Positions 8,893-17,333 of a stretch of 64,000 bases of DNA are shown one piece after another; the first letter of the stretch is position 1, and each line of letters begins with the position of its first letter. The notes under the pieces are model-generated. The model made no database searches. It was given only the letters and a program-made list of their open reading frames with translations, and was not told where the DNA came from. Location: assembly GCA_015296085.1 (NCBI GenBank), contig DVDT01000105.1, forward strand, positions 82,346 through 146,345. The letters run 5' to 3'. A program made the translations under genes and the position numbers. The DNA comes from Trichormus sp. M33_DOE_039 (GTDB taxonomy: Bacteria; Cyanobacteriota; Cyanobacteriia; Cyanobacteriales; Nostocaceae).

Positions 8893-10242
8893 ATGAATGT
8901 CTTAAAACGTCGCATTGGTCTTGAACAAGAGTTTTTTCTAGTAGATGAGGCGGGTGAAATCAGCTCCCTTGGGGATGAGTTTTTGCAGACTTGTCACAGT
9001 CTAGCCGCAGCACAAAATATCAGCCCCAATTACTTTGTTCCTGAGTTCGTCAAGTGTATGCTGGAGATTAATACGCCGCCAGCTTATACAGGTACGGAAT
9101 TAGCACAAGTTTATATTCAAAATCTGAAATTAGCGATCGCCGCTGGGCAACAAATGGGTTTGCGTCTGTATCCTTTGTCTAGCTACCCACTGCATATTAT
9201 GCCGGTTATGCGTGACAAGCCCAATTACCACATCCAAGCCCGGACTGTAGGTTATGACCGATTTCTACACGCAGGAAAATGTACGGGTACACACATCCAT
9301 TTAGAAGTACCGCCAGGAGTGATTGATCCGCGTGTAGCTGTATCTTACAACTCAACCTCGACGCAGCGAGAGGAACTGCTAAATATCTTCAATTTAGCAA
9401 CGGCTTTAGACTCAGCCTTGATTTCTCTGGCGCGGGCGTGTCCCTTTTATGAAGGCCAAGCAATTGGTTTAGCAGCCCACACAATTCGTTATCGGGGAAG
9501 CGAAACTTTTGGTTGGGAGGGAGTCTACACCCATTTACAACCCGTGGGTGGACTCATGCCCTATGCTGAGACTGTGGAAAGTTTAGTTGAGCAGCAATTC
9601 GCTCGTTATTATGCTTGGCTAGAAGCGTTAGATCAAGCCGGAATAGAACGTCAGCAGTTTTTAGCAGCAGGAGGAAGTTTACTCAAATCAGCTTGGAATC
9701 CAGTCCGACTGAACAAGTTGGGGACTGTGGAAGTGAGATGTATAGACAGTAATTTTCCTTCGGTAATCATAGCGATGATTGCGCTGTTGGAAAAAGCGGC
9801 GCATCGAGTCAGAAATGAGCAACTACAAGTTAAACCCACAAAGGAGGTAAAAACTTTTGTGGTCAGTGAAAATTACCTTTATGTGCCAGAGTTTGAGTAT
9901 TTAAATGGGGAATTACTGTATGCTGCGGCTACGGAAGGAGTGAAGCATCCGCAAGTTAAGGCTTACGTTGATTCTGTATTGCAGTTTGCCATTCAAGATA
10001 ATGGAGAAGACGCGAAATATTTGACAAAACTAAGAGCAGACTTAGATCATTATCAAAGTATAGAAACAGAGATTTTGCACCAATTTACCCCTGCGACTGC
10101 GGAACTGTCACGGGATGAAGGCTTACGTTTGGTACGAAAGTGTTGCGATAAGTTAGAAGCGCAGGTGTTATGGCTAGATAATCAACATCCGCTAGCATCT
10201 CTTGATGATGATGTGATCATTTCTGATGCTACTTGGCTGTGA
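8893..10242 (+). CDS. GCS2-family carboxylate-amine ligase (glutamate-cysteine ligase-like)
   Basis: The 449-residue protein belongs to the GCS2 (YbdK-type) ATP-grasp-like fold that joins an amino acid carboxylate to an amine, classically glutamate to cysteine. The start IGLEQEFFLVD contains the metal-binding glutamates; CTGTHIHLEVPPGV (about residue 136) and TVEVRCIDSNFPSV (about residue 280) are the other active-site strands, the latter with the conserved Arg and Asp. EFVKCMLEINTPP follows the family pattern. It differs from the shorter standard cyanobacterial GshA, so I do not call it gshA; the true substrates are unknown. The ATG at 8893 is preceded by AATGAGACA, a weak ribosome-binding site. 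A 7-bp hairpin (GCCGTAG/CTACGGC, 10250-10281) follows the stop. Confidence 0.8.
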   Translation: MNVLKRRIGLEQEFFLVDEAGEISSLGDEFLQTCHSLAAAQNISPNYFVPEFVKCMLEINTPPAYTGTELAQVYIQNLKLAIAAGQQMGLRLYPLSSYPLHIMPVMRDKPNYHIQARTVGYDRFLHAGKCTGTHIHLEVPPGVIDPRVAVSYNSTSTQREELLNIFNLATALDSALISLARACPFYEGQAIGLAAHTIRYRGSETFGWEGVYTHLQPVGGLMPYAETVESLVEQQFARYYAWLEALDQAGIERQQFLAAGGSLLKSAWNPVRLNKLGTVEVRCIDSNFPSVIIAMIALLEKAAHRVRNEQLQVKPTKEVKTFVVSENYLYVPEFEYLNGELLYAAATEGVKHPQVKAYVDSVLQFAIQDNGEDAKYLTKLRADLDHYQSIETEILHQFTPATAELSRDEGLRLVRKCCDKLEAQVLWLDNQHPLASLDDDVIISDATWL

Positions 10243-10471
10243 TGACAAAGCCGTAGAAAGTGAGTTTACACAAACTACGGCGATACTATTTATGGATGAT
10301 GATACAAGTGTGAGTTTTTGTCTGTTCAGATGTAACTCAATTTATCGCAACTTTCTCTTGATATAGAATAGGCAATTTTAGTTTTTAGCCCCCTATTTAA
10401 TTACCTGTTTCTATATCAAAATAGATAGCAAATAATTGAGAATTGTTGTAGATTAGACTTAACTTCAACAC

Positions 10472-10684
10472 TTATGCCTCATCGTAGGGTTCTAAGTCTA
10501 AAAGATGGATATAGGGTTCTACTAATTCAGGACGCTGAAACGCGATCGCTCGCAGTAGATGCCAGTCATTTAAACCCTCAAAAGCATTGCTGTAATTATC
10601 CATTTCTAGACGAGTAGCTAGTTCATCTACCTCTGCTGCGGTCATGGCAGCGATTTCTTTCTTGGAAATGCTTAGAGTTGTCAT
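10472..10684 (-). CDS. Small conserved-looking protein (70 aa), unknown
   Basis: I start this at the ATG at 10684, because GGGAGGGG lies about 10 bases upstream and the 24 residues encoded further upstream look like leader sequence. The product is acidic and helical (MTTLSISKKEIAAMTAAEVD, later NAFEGLNDWHLLRAIAFQRP, then ELVEPYIHLLDLEPYDEA). No catalytic motif or membrane segment is present. I do not recognise the family. It is followed by the convergent end of the ligase gene and preceded by the esterase gene on the same strand. Confidence 0.6.
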   Translation of the reverse strand: MTTLSISKKEIAAMTAAEVDELATRLEMDNYSNAFEGLNDWHLLRAIAFQRPELVEPYIHLLDLEPYDEA

Positions 10685-10839
10685 AATGCTTGCCCCTCCC
10701 TTATGCAGCATTCGCACCCAGCACGGGTCAAGTGACGCTAATATAGTGCCACCCAATCTATATTACTCACTAGATGGCATGAATTTCCTAAAATTTTTCA
10801 GGATTTATACCATATTTTGTAAAAAGATTGTAACTCTGA

Positions 10840-11448
10840 CTAAGCAATTGTATTTATGATGAAATTCCGTGCTGCATCTAACATTTGCAAATTAATTTCA
10901 TGCCCTGTATCAAACTCATGATATTCGACTCCAACTCCCAAGGATGCTAATGTTTCCCTCGACCTGACAGCCGCCTGTAGTGGTACAACTTCATCGCGTG
11001 TGCCGTGCATAATCAAAATTGGCGGCAAATTATTTGTGGAGATGGCATCGGGATGTAAATATCCACTCATTACCACTAAACCACCCAACGGTAATTTAGA
11101 ACCAACATCTAAAGTCATTGCCCCCCCTTGAGAAAATCCACTCAGGATAGTGCGCGATAAAGGCACGCCTGTACTAGCTTCTAAGGACAACAAAAAATCC
11201 GTTAATATTTGCCGACTTTCTCCTAGCCCGTGATACATATTCTCAACTCTCAAGTCATACCATGCCCGACCAAAATGAGAATGCGGAAAAGGAAAAGGGG
11301 CATTGGGAAGGACAAATTGGTAGTCAGGTAATTTGAAATAGGGTAATAAAGACGCTACATCCTCAGCATTAGCACCCCAACCATGCAACGTCACAACTAA
11401 GCCGATGGGAGTTTGGGAATTAACGGGGGGAACAGAAATATATTGCAA
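10840..11448 (-). CDS. Alpha/beta-hydrolase esterase (COG0400, phospholipase/carboxylesterase type)
   Basis: The 202-residue protein is a compact serine hydrolase. VVTLHGWGANAED forms the oxyanion region, GFSQGGAM holds the nucleophilic serine (about residue 108), HGTRDEVVP the aspartate (about residue 150), and FDTGHEI the histidine (about residue 181), so the catalytic triad is complete. FVLPNAPFPFPHS and the tryptophan-tyrosine pair in GRAWYDLR are typical of the family. No signal peptide is seen, so it is cytoplasmic. Substrates of such enzymes are broad short acyl esters. It is divergent from the kinase gene, sharing a 117-base spacer. Confidence 0.87.
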   Translation of the reverse strand: MQYISVPPVNSQTPIGLVVTLHGWGANAEDVASLLPYFKLPDYQFVLPNAPFPFPHSHFGRAWYDLRVENMYHGLGESRQILTDFLLSLEASTGVPLSRTILSGFSQGGAMTLDVGSKLPLGGLVVMSGYLHPDAISTNNLPPILIMHGTRDEVVPLQAAVRSRETLASLGVGVEYHEFDTGHEINLQMLDAARNFIINTIA

Positions 11449-11565
11449 AGACAGAGGCTTACTCCTGAAATCATGCTCTTCTAATAAATACTATCTCTAT
11501 GAGTAGAATTCTTCATTTGAGACCCAAAAACAGAATCTAAATCTGTTGGTCAATCGTCAGAGTAT

Positions 11566-13365
11566 GTGATGTACATTGAAAAATGGCGGATATATTTAAT
11601 CTTCATGACATCCATTCTGCTGAACAATCGCTATCAAGTTATTCAGGTACTCGGTGCTGGTGGGTTTGGGGAAACCTTTTTGGCAGAAGATACTCATATG
11701 CCTTCTCGCCGTCGTTGCGTAATTAAGCAACTCAAACCCATCGTGAATGATCCCCAAGCCTACCAAATGACTCAACAGCGATTTGAGAGGGAAGCGGCGA
11801 CTTTAGAATATCTGGGTGAACATAGTGACCAAATCCCTCGTCTCTATGCTTACTTTTTAGAGAATGGCCAGTTTTACTTAGTCCAAGAATGGATTCACGG
11901 TCAAACTCTGAGAAATTTGGTAGAAACAAAAGGATATCAGAGTGAAACCATTGTCCGAACAATTGTTTTGAGTCTGCTAGCAGTGTTGGATTATGTGCAT
12001 AGCAGAGGGATTATTCACCGGGATATTAAGCCAGATAATATTATTCTCCGCGCGGTTGACCAAAAGCCAGTTTTAATCGATTTTGGCGCAGTTAAAGAAA
12101 CGATTCGTTCCGTGGTTGGTTCTCATCCTACACGCTCAATGGTGATTGGCACACCGGGATATATGCCTAGTGAACAGGCGGTAGGAAGACCAGTTTACGC
12201 TACTGATATCTACAGTTTAGGTTTAACAGCGATTTATCTGTTGACGGGGAAAAGTCCTGAAGAATTGCCCACGCATCCCCAAACAGGTGAAATTCTTTGG
12301 CAACAATACGCACCACAAATTTCCGCTGATTTGGCGATGGTGTTAACTCAAGCGATTAAACCACAGGCCAGCGATCGCTTTAGTACTGCCAGTAAAATGC
12401 TGTATGCTTTATCTGCTGCTGATAATCTGCCTGTGCAGTCGGTTGTCCATTCTCCACAATCAACCCAACAAACTCAAGCCATCTCCATTCCCAAGCCCAT
12501 CTCTCCTCCCAAGAAACAACAGCCGATTTGGATATTTGGCGGGTTAATCCTAGGCGGTTTAATGATTGGCGTAGCACTATCTAGTCTGACTCGTCCGTCC
12601 CAGACTGAAACCATCGTCACTGATCCCATACCCTCATCATCTCAGAGTCCCGATGCTGTAGCGTCTAACCCTCCTATCTCTACGCCCTTTTCACCATCCC
12701 CTGAAATTTCTAACTCTACCCCGCCCATTATTTCCACACCTGTAGAACCCACCGACAACCGCCCCCTAGAATCAGATATACCGTCTACTACAGCCAATAC
12801 TCCCGTTCCCCAAGTTACGGACAGACCAACGCCTGACACAGACAATGAAACTGTTGTTGATTCACAACCAGTAGAATCATTACCCCCAAATCCACCCCCC
12901 AAGAGAAAGCAAGAAACTGCTACTAGAACAAGCGTTCCTGCTTTCCCCACAGGGACATCTAGAAGCACCGTAGAGGCTACCCTCGGAAAACCAAATAGAG
13001 ATTTAAGAGGTGCTTGGGGCAGAACTCGTGCCGTTGTGTATAAGTTAATACCTAATAAAGTGGACTTAGGCTACTTATTCGACCGCAACACGGGAGAACT
13101 CAAGCAAACTGAGGTAGCTTTCGCCCAGTCTGTAGATCCTCAATTGATGCAGAATACTTTAAATGGAATGCTCAATGGTCGAGCCACAGCTAAAATTCAG
13201 CAGGGATTACAACAAGTACAGCAACGCCAGAGAGATGATTTTAGTTTTACTGTGGGTGCAGTGAAAGGTCAAATTATCCGCCAGAACTGCGATTTAATTT
13301 ACATTAGTGTTTGGGATGCAGATTTACACGATTTTGTGAATCCTGCATCTGCTAAACAGTGCTGA
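11566..13365 (+). CDS. Membrane-anchored Ser/Thr protein kinase with a cyanobacterial C-terminal domain
   Basis: A eukaryotic-type (Hanks) kinase domain fills residues about 20-285: glycine loop GAGGFGETFLAED, lysine in CVIKQLKP, catalytic loop HRDIKPDN (about residue 150), DFGAVKE, and GTPGYMPSEQAVG in the activation segment. A juxtamembrane linker leads to one transmembrane helix (IFGGLILGGLMIGVALSSL, about residues 324-342), then a long Pro/Ser/Thr-rich region, and a folded C-terminal domain from about residue 465 (FPTGTSRSTVEATLGKPN onward) that would lie outside the cytoplasm. Two cysteines (NCDLIY and AKQC) are in that domain. The start is uncertain: GTG at 11566, ATG at 11569, or ATG at 11605, the last giving an N-terminus closest to the kinase fold. 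All key catalytic residues are present, so it is likely active. Confidence 0.9.
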   Translation: MMYIEKWRIYLIFMTSILLNNRYQVIQVLGAGGFGETFLAEDTHMPSRRRCVIKQLKPIVNDPQAYQMTQQRFEREAATLEYLGEHSDQIPRLYAYFLENGQFYLVQEWIHGQTLRNLVETKGYQSETIVRTIVLSLLAVLDYVHSRGIIHRDIKPDNIILRAVDQKPVLIDFGAVKETIRSVVGSHPTRSMVIGTPGYMPSEQAVGRPVYATDIYSLGLTAIYLLTGKSPEELPTHPQTGEILWQQYAPQISADLAMVLTQAIKPQASDRFSTASKMLYALSAADNLPVQSVVHSPQSTQQTQAISIPKPISPPKKQQPIWIFGGLILGGLMIGVALSSLTRPSQTETIVTDPIPSSSQSPDAVASNPPISTPFSPSPEISNSTPPIISTPVEPTDNRPLESDIPSTTANTPVPQVTDRPTPDTDNETVVDSQPVESLPPNPPPKRKQETATRTSVPAFPTGTSRSTVEATLGKPNRDLRGAWGRTRAVVYKLIPNKVDLGYLFDRNTGELKQTEVAFAQSVDPQLMQNTLNGMLNGRATAKIQQGLQQVQQRQRDDFSFTVGAVKGQIIRQNCDLIYISVWDADLHDFVNPASAKQC

Positions 13366-13515
13366 GTTGCCAATTCGGAGTTCTAAGTGGGTATACTGGC
13401 TCATTACCCAAGACTCATTTTTGACTTTATGCCAAAATGGGCGAGAGATCAAAATCTTTATAGACCCATTATCTAAATCATAAAAACCAAACAGTAGATT
13501 TGAGGGGGAAATTTT

Positions 13516-14307
13516 ATGAAAGCAGGTATAAAACGCATTGAAGCCACTTTACACGATTTAGGTACTCGTGATACTACCGCTACGGAAAGCAGCGAAAATA
13601 CCAAGCGGCCTGTTTCGTTTAGAATTAGTGTTGCAGCTAAGGAAGGTGCAGAGGAGCAAACATCAGTACCAATGGAGGAATTAAGCACTGACCCCCTAAA
13701 CACAAATACTGGTACTCAAAATCTATTTCCTCATCACAATTCTGTCCAAACTTTTCCCACACAAGAAGATGCTGTTAACGCACCTAGTCTACCAAAATTC
13801 AAAACTCCCAACTTTAGTAACCATCGTCATGGTGCAAACCCAGCATTAGCTGCGAATATTCTTCAGGAGATTCAAGCCCACGTAGCTAGTTGGCAGAGAG
13901 AACTGCATACAATTGTGCAGCAAATTCAGGATCTTTATCTAGAAGGCCCGATTGTGAACGGTTGGTTAGAATCTAATCCTTGGGAGACAGAACACGGTGG
14001 AACAGCTACACTCCGTCATGGAGAAGTAGAACGCCTGATGGATTTAGTAGAGGAAATTTGCGCCCCTGATGGTAGCAAAATACCCCATCCCAACCTCAAA
14101 ACAGGTTATCGACTCTGCGGTGTCGATGCGTCAGGTAAAGTATGGTCGCGTCCCTGTCCACCCAATCAATTAGCAGCAGTCAGTATGGCGATCGCACGTT
14201 ATCAAAAACTACGCCAACTCCTAGGCCGCAAGCAATACTTAGAAACTCGTCTCAGCCAACTAGCAGAAACTCTGGTAGTTTTACACAGCCATATTCAGCA
14301 AGTGTAA
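13516..14307 (+). CDS. Unrecognised cyanobacterial protein with helical C-terminal half (263 aa)
   Basis: The first 110 residues are low in hydrophobics and rich in Thr, Ser, Glu and Asn, probably disordered. From about residue 112 (PALAANILQEIQAHVASWQR) it becomes a compact helical domain with an Asp/Glu-rich middle (GEVERLMDLVEEICAP) and a conserved-looking segment GYRLCGVDASGKVWSRPCPP, ending in a coiled-coil-like stretch. No signal peptide or membrane segment is seen. GAGGGGGAAATTTT lies just before the ATG and gives a good ribosome-binding site. It follows the kinase by 150 bases and precedes the glycosyltransferase by 72 bases on the same strand, so co-transcription is possible. I cannot assign a function. 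Confidence 0.72.
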   Translation: MKAGIKRIEATLHDLGTRDTTATESSENTKRPVSFRISVAAKEGAEEQTSVPMEELSTDPLNTNTGTQNLFPHHNSVQTFPTQEDAVNAPSLPKFKTPNFSNHRHGANPALAANILQEIQAHVASWQRELHTIVQQIQDLYLEGPIVNGWLESNPWETEHGGTATLRHGEVERLMDLVEEICAPDGSKIPHPNLKTGYRLCGVDASGKVWSRPCPPNQLAAVSMAIARYQKLRQLLGRKQYLETRLSQLAETLVVLHSHIQQV

Positions 14308-14379
14308 GGGAATTGGGCATGGGGCATTGGGAAGGAAAACTGTTGACTATCTACTAATGACTATGGACTAATAAATAAT

Positions 14380-15297
14380 ATGCAAATCTCTGCAATTATC
14401 TGTACTCATAATCGAGATAATTATTTGGGTGCGGCGATTGATAGCCTCTTGGGGCAGGATTTCGCAGGGGAATTTGAGGTCATAGTTGTGGATAATGGGT
14501 CAAGCGATCGCACCCGCGAAGTTACTGAGAAAAGGACAAGTGATCCTCGATTAAAGTATATTTTTGAACCCACTATTGGTTTATCTGTAGCGCGCAATAC
14601 CGGGGCTAAAGAGGCGAAATCGGAGATTTTAGCTTATTTAGATGATGATGCAGTCGCCAGTCCTGGCTGGCTACAAGTATTATATGATGCCTATCAACAG
14701 AATCTTCAGCTAGCGATCGCAGGTGGTAAAGTCACTCTGTTATGGCCTCCCAATGTTGAACCACCAAAATGGCTATCTACTGGTTTAGCAGGCAATTTAG
14801 GAGCTTATGATTTAGGTGATAGCGTAGTTTATATCGATAAGCCTGGTTTAACTCCTAGAGGCTTAAATTATTCCATCCGTCGTCAGTTTCTTTCAGACAT
14901 CGGCGGTTTTGATCCCCAATTGGGTAGAGTCGGCAAAAATCTGCTCTCCAATGAAGAACTACAAATGACGGAACTGGCTCTGAAAAAAGGTTGGCAAGTC
15001 GCCTATCTTCCCGCCGCTTTAGTTGCTCATAATGTTGCACCAGAACGCATCAACCGCTCTTGGTTTCTCAATCGTGGTTGGTGGCAAGGTATTAGTGAAT
15101 GTTATCGAGAACAACTTGCCGGTAGAGCCGGAATTGCACAGTTTGGCAGAGGTGGAGAAAGATTCATTCGCGGCTTGTATAAGACAGTACAATATTATTT
15201 CAATGATCCAGCCCAAAGCTTTGATAATCTGGTCTATACTTACGGACAAATAGGTTATATAAATGCTGTCATTCAAGGACTACTGTTTAAAAAGTGA
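14380..15297 (+). CDS. Family 2 glycosyltransferase
   Basis: The 305-residue GT-A enzyme would transfer a sugar from a nucleotide donor during polysaccharide or glycolipid synthesis. The nucleotide-binding start is ISAIICTHNRDNYLGAAIDS, VVDNGSSDRT follows, and the metal-binding acidic motif is LAYLDDDAVASPGW (about residue 88). GLNYSIRRQFLSDIGGFDP and the NEELQMTELALKKGW segment give the acceptor/catalytic acidic residues. There is no membrane helix. The next gene, 78 bases on, is a hexapeptide acetyltransferase, which supports a small polysaccharide-modification operon; hormogonium or sheath polysaccharide is a possible target in Nostocales, but this is inference. Confidence 0.87.
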   Translation: MQISAIICTHNRDNYLGAAIDSLLGQDFAGEFEVIVVDNGSSDRTREVTEKRTSDPRLKYIFEPTIGLSVARNTGAKEAKSEILAYLDDDAVASPGWLQVLYDAYQQNLQLAIAGGKVTLLWPPNVEPPKWLSTGLAGNLGAYDLGDSVVYIDKPGLTPRGLNYSIRRQFLSDIGGFDPQLGRVGKNLLSNEELQMTELALKKGWQVAYLPAALVAHNVAPERINRSWFLNRGWWQGISECYREQLAGRAGIAQFGRGGERFIRGLYKTVQYYFNDPAQSFDNLVYTYGQIGYINAVIQGLLFKK

Positions 15298-15339
15298 GGA
15301 ACTGGGTACTGGGTAAACAAAGTAGTATTCCCAATGTCC

Positions 15340-15388
15340 ACTGACTAATGCCCAATGCCCAATGACTAACGACTAATGACTAATGACC
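15340..15388 (+). repeat. Tandem heptamer repeat running into a start codon
   Basis: Seven consecutive 7-base units of the forms ACTGACT, AATGCCC, AATGACT, AACGACT and AATGACC occupy this stretch. This is the classic short tandemly repeated sequence of heterocystous cyanobacteria. The unit at 15375-15381 supplies the ATG of the acetyltransferase gene. Confidence 0.85.
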
Positions 15389-15942
15389 CTTTTGTAGATT
15401 TACGCAAATATGACCAATCTTGGTTTGATCGTGGGCGGCCTGGTTGGTATATCTTACTATGGTGGTTAGTGCAGGCGATCGCTTTTCCTCTGACGCTGCA
15501 TTCTTTTAATGGTTTGCGCTGTTGGCTACTGCGACTGTTTGGTGCGCGTGTTGGTCAAGGTGTAATTATCCGCCCTACTGCGCGTTTTACCTATCCTTGG
15601 AAAGTGGCGATCGGTGACTATACTTGGATTGGTGATGATGTAGTCGTATATAGCTTAGATGAGATTCATATCGGTCAACACTGCGTCATTTCCCAAAAAA
15701 GTTATTTATGCACTGGTAGTCATGATATTCAAGACCCCACTTTTGGCTTAAAAATTGCCAGTATTATTATTGGTAATGGGGTATGGGTAGCTACAGATTG
15801 TTTTGTAGCACCAGGAGTAGAAATTGGTGCTAATGCTGTCATTGGCGCACGTAGTAGTGTTTTTGCTACTATGCCCTCTGGACAGGTTTGTTGGGGTAGT
15901 CCTTGTCGTCCTCAATATCCCAGAGTCATGCGTGATTCATAA
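15376..15942 (+). CDS. WcaF-like hexapeptide-repeat acetyltransferase
   Basis: The 188-residue protein is a left-handed beta-helix acyltransferase of the WcaF/maltose acetyltransferase class, which uses acetyl-CoA to O-acetylate a sugar. An amphipathic N-terminal region (WYILLWWLVQAIAFPLTL) may bind the membrane. Hexapeptide turns run from about residue 60 (IIRPTARFTYPWKVAIGDYT), and the catalytic histidine is in CTGSHDIQDP (about residue 115). VGQGVIIRP, IIGNGVWVATD and GANAVIGARSSVFATMPSG are family signatures. The ATG at 15376 lies inside a heptamer repeat array, so the first codons (MTNDP) come from repeat sequence. The stop is two bases from that of the convergent substrate-binding protein gene. 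Confidence 0.88.
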   Translation: MTNDPFVDLRKYDQSWFDRGRPGWYILLWWLVQAIAFPLTLHSFNGLRCWLLRLFGARVGQGVIIRPTARFTYPWKVAIGDYTWIGDDVVVYSLDEIHIGQHCVISQKSYLCTGSHDIQDPTFGLKIASIIIGNGVWVATDCFVAPGVEIGANAVIGARSSVFATMPSGQVCWGSPCRPQYPRVMRDS

Positions 15943-15944
15943 CT

Positions 15945-17150
15945 CTATTTGAGATATTGAAACTTACCCTTTAAACCATTATCTTCCATCTTCAATTGAG
16001 CCACGTAAAACTGTTTTTGTACTACGTCCCCTACAGGAGTAAAAGAAATTTCACCAAGGGGAGTATCATATTTTTTTGATAGCAGTTCCTGGTTTAATTT
16101 TGTCCTTAGTTGAGACAAATTTAAGTCCCGAATTGGACTTTTTTGATTTAAAGATTCTAAAGCTTCTACATATACCTGCACCGCTGTAAAAGCTTGAGCT
16201 GTAACTTGAGATGGTCGTTTATTATATTGTTGAATATAAGCTTGGAGAAATGCGCTGTTAATTTGATTGGGATGCTCAGGACTGTAAGCTTGAGCAATAA
16301 TTATGCCATCACACAAAGCTTTACATACAGAAAATATATGTGATGTATTAAAACCATTACCACCAATAATTAATCCTTGATAACCTAACTCTCGCAATTG
16401 TTTGACTAAATTACCTCCATCTACAGCTAAACCAGAAATAATGACTAAATCGGCTTTTAAATTAATAGCGTTTGTGGCTTGAGTTTGAAAATCGGTATCA
16501 GTAGTCTGGAATTTTTGGACTGTGACTAAATCTAAACCTTGTGCTTTGACTGTGCTTTGAAATATTTCTGTTTCTGATTTATTAAAAGCATCATTTTGAG
16601 CATAAAAGACTGCTACTTTTTTAATGCTGGGATTTAACTTGAGAGCAGCTTGCACAGCATTAGGTGCAACAATCGCTACAGATGAGGACACACGCGCTAT
16701 ATAATCACCAATTTCTGGAATTCCTTTAGCAGTATTAGAAGCTCCAATTACGGGAACTTTGGCGCGTTCTGCTATGGGGTTAGCACTGAAAGCTTGTTGC
16801 GACAATGTAGGGCCAACAATACCAACAACCTTATCTCTATTAATTAAATTTTGAAAAGCATTAATTGCTCCAACTTCATCACCACCAGCATCTTGAAATA
16901 CCAATTTAATTGGTTGGCCTTTGATACCTCCTTTACTATTGAAATACTTCTCAGCGATTTTTACTCCGTCAATTCCCTCCTGACCGAGTAATGCTATATT
17001 ACTGGTTTGTGCAAAAGCAACACCTATAGGAATAGAGTCAAAATTATTTTGATTAAAAGATTTATTGCCAAAATTATTAATATTAGGATTACCGCCACTA
17101 CAAGCAAAAATTAGTAAATTAAAAGTAATTAATAATGTTGTTTTATTCAT
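15945..17150 (-). CDS. Periplasmic binding lipoprotein, branched-chain amino acid/urea type (Peripla_BP_6)
   Basis: The 401-residue protein begins with a lipoprotein-like signal (MNKTTLLITFNLLIFACSGG, cysteine at residue 17), though the Phe before Ala-Cys is not ideal for a lipobox. The mature part is a type I two-lobe binding fold: IGVAFAQTSNIALLGQEGID, EKYFNSKGGIKGQPIKLV, VGIVGPTLSQQAFSANPIAE, VPVIGASNTAKG and ITAQAFTAVQVYVEAL-like sequence near 330. Such proteins capture amino acids, amides or urea for ABC import. No permease or ATPase gene is adjacent, so it either serves a transporter encoded elsewhere or acts as a sensor. It ends two bases from the acetyltransferase gene with no visible terminator between. 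Confidence 0.85.
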   Translation of the reverse strand: MNKTTLLITFNLLIFACSGGNPNINNFGNKSFNQNNFDSIPIGVAFAQTSNIALLGQEGIDGVKIAEKYFNSKGGIKGQPIKLVFQDAGGDEVGAINAFQNLINRDKVVGIVGPTLSQQAFSANPIAERAKVPVIGASNTAKGIPEIGDYIARVSSSVAIVAPNAVQAALKLNPSIKKVAVFYAQNDAFNKSETEIFQSTVKAQGLDLVTVQKFQTTDTDFQTQATNAINLKADLVIISGLAVDGGNLVKQLRELGYQGLIIGGNGFNTSHIFSVCKALCDGIIIAQAYSPEHPNQINSAFLQAYIQQYNKRPSQVTAQAFTAVQVYVEALESLNQKSPIRDLNLSQLRTKLNQELLSKKYDTPLGEISFTPVGDVVQKQFYVAQLKMEDNGLKGKFQYLK

Positions 17151-17223
17151 AGTGAATTGGACAGACTAAAATAGTGCATAAATTATAGTTTAATATTGCT
17201 TGTGATGCGGAATATTTGCCGAC

Positions 17224-17250
17224 ATGGGACGGTCAATATGACCATCCCAT
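17224..17250. repeat. 12-bp near-perfect inverted repeat
   Basis: ATGGGACGGTCA and TGACCATCCCAT pair with one mismatch around the 3-base loop ATA, between the DUF928 and binding-protein genes. There is no T-run after it on either strand. It could be a transcript-end or processing hairpin for the CHAT operon. Confidence 0.55.
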
Positions 17251-17333
17251 AAGAATGTTTGAATACACTAAATTAGCATCCGCCCACTACAAATACTGTT
17301 TTATAAAGCCAGCAAGATGACTAATTTTTTCAA

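Noticed and set aside
8893..10242. Naming the GCS2-family gene gshA
   Set aside because: It is longer than and different in motifs from the usual cyanobacterial GshA as I remember it; substrate is uncertain.
12642..12968. 108-codon minus-strand frame opposite the kinase linker
   Set aside because: It is a shadow of the Pro/Ser/Thr-rich coding region on the plus strand; its Gly/Val-rich composition simply mirrors that.
13516..15942. Assignment of the glycosyltransferase and acetyltransferase to a named hormogonium polysaccharide locus
   Set aside because: The two enzyme types fit such loci, but I see no other locus gene nearby and cannot verify orthology, so I give no gene symbols.
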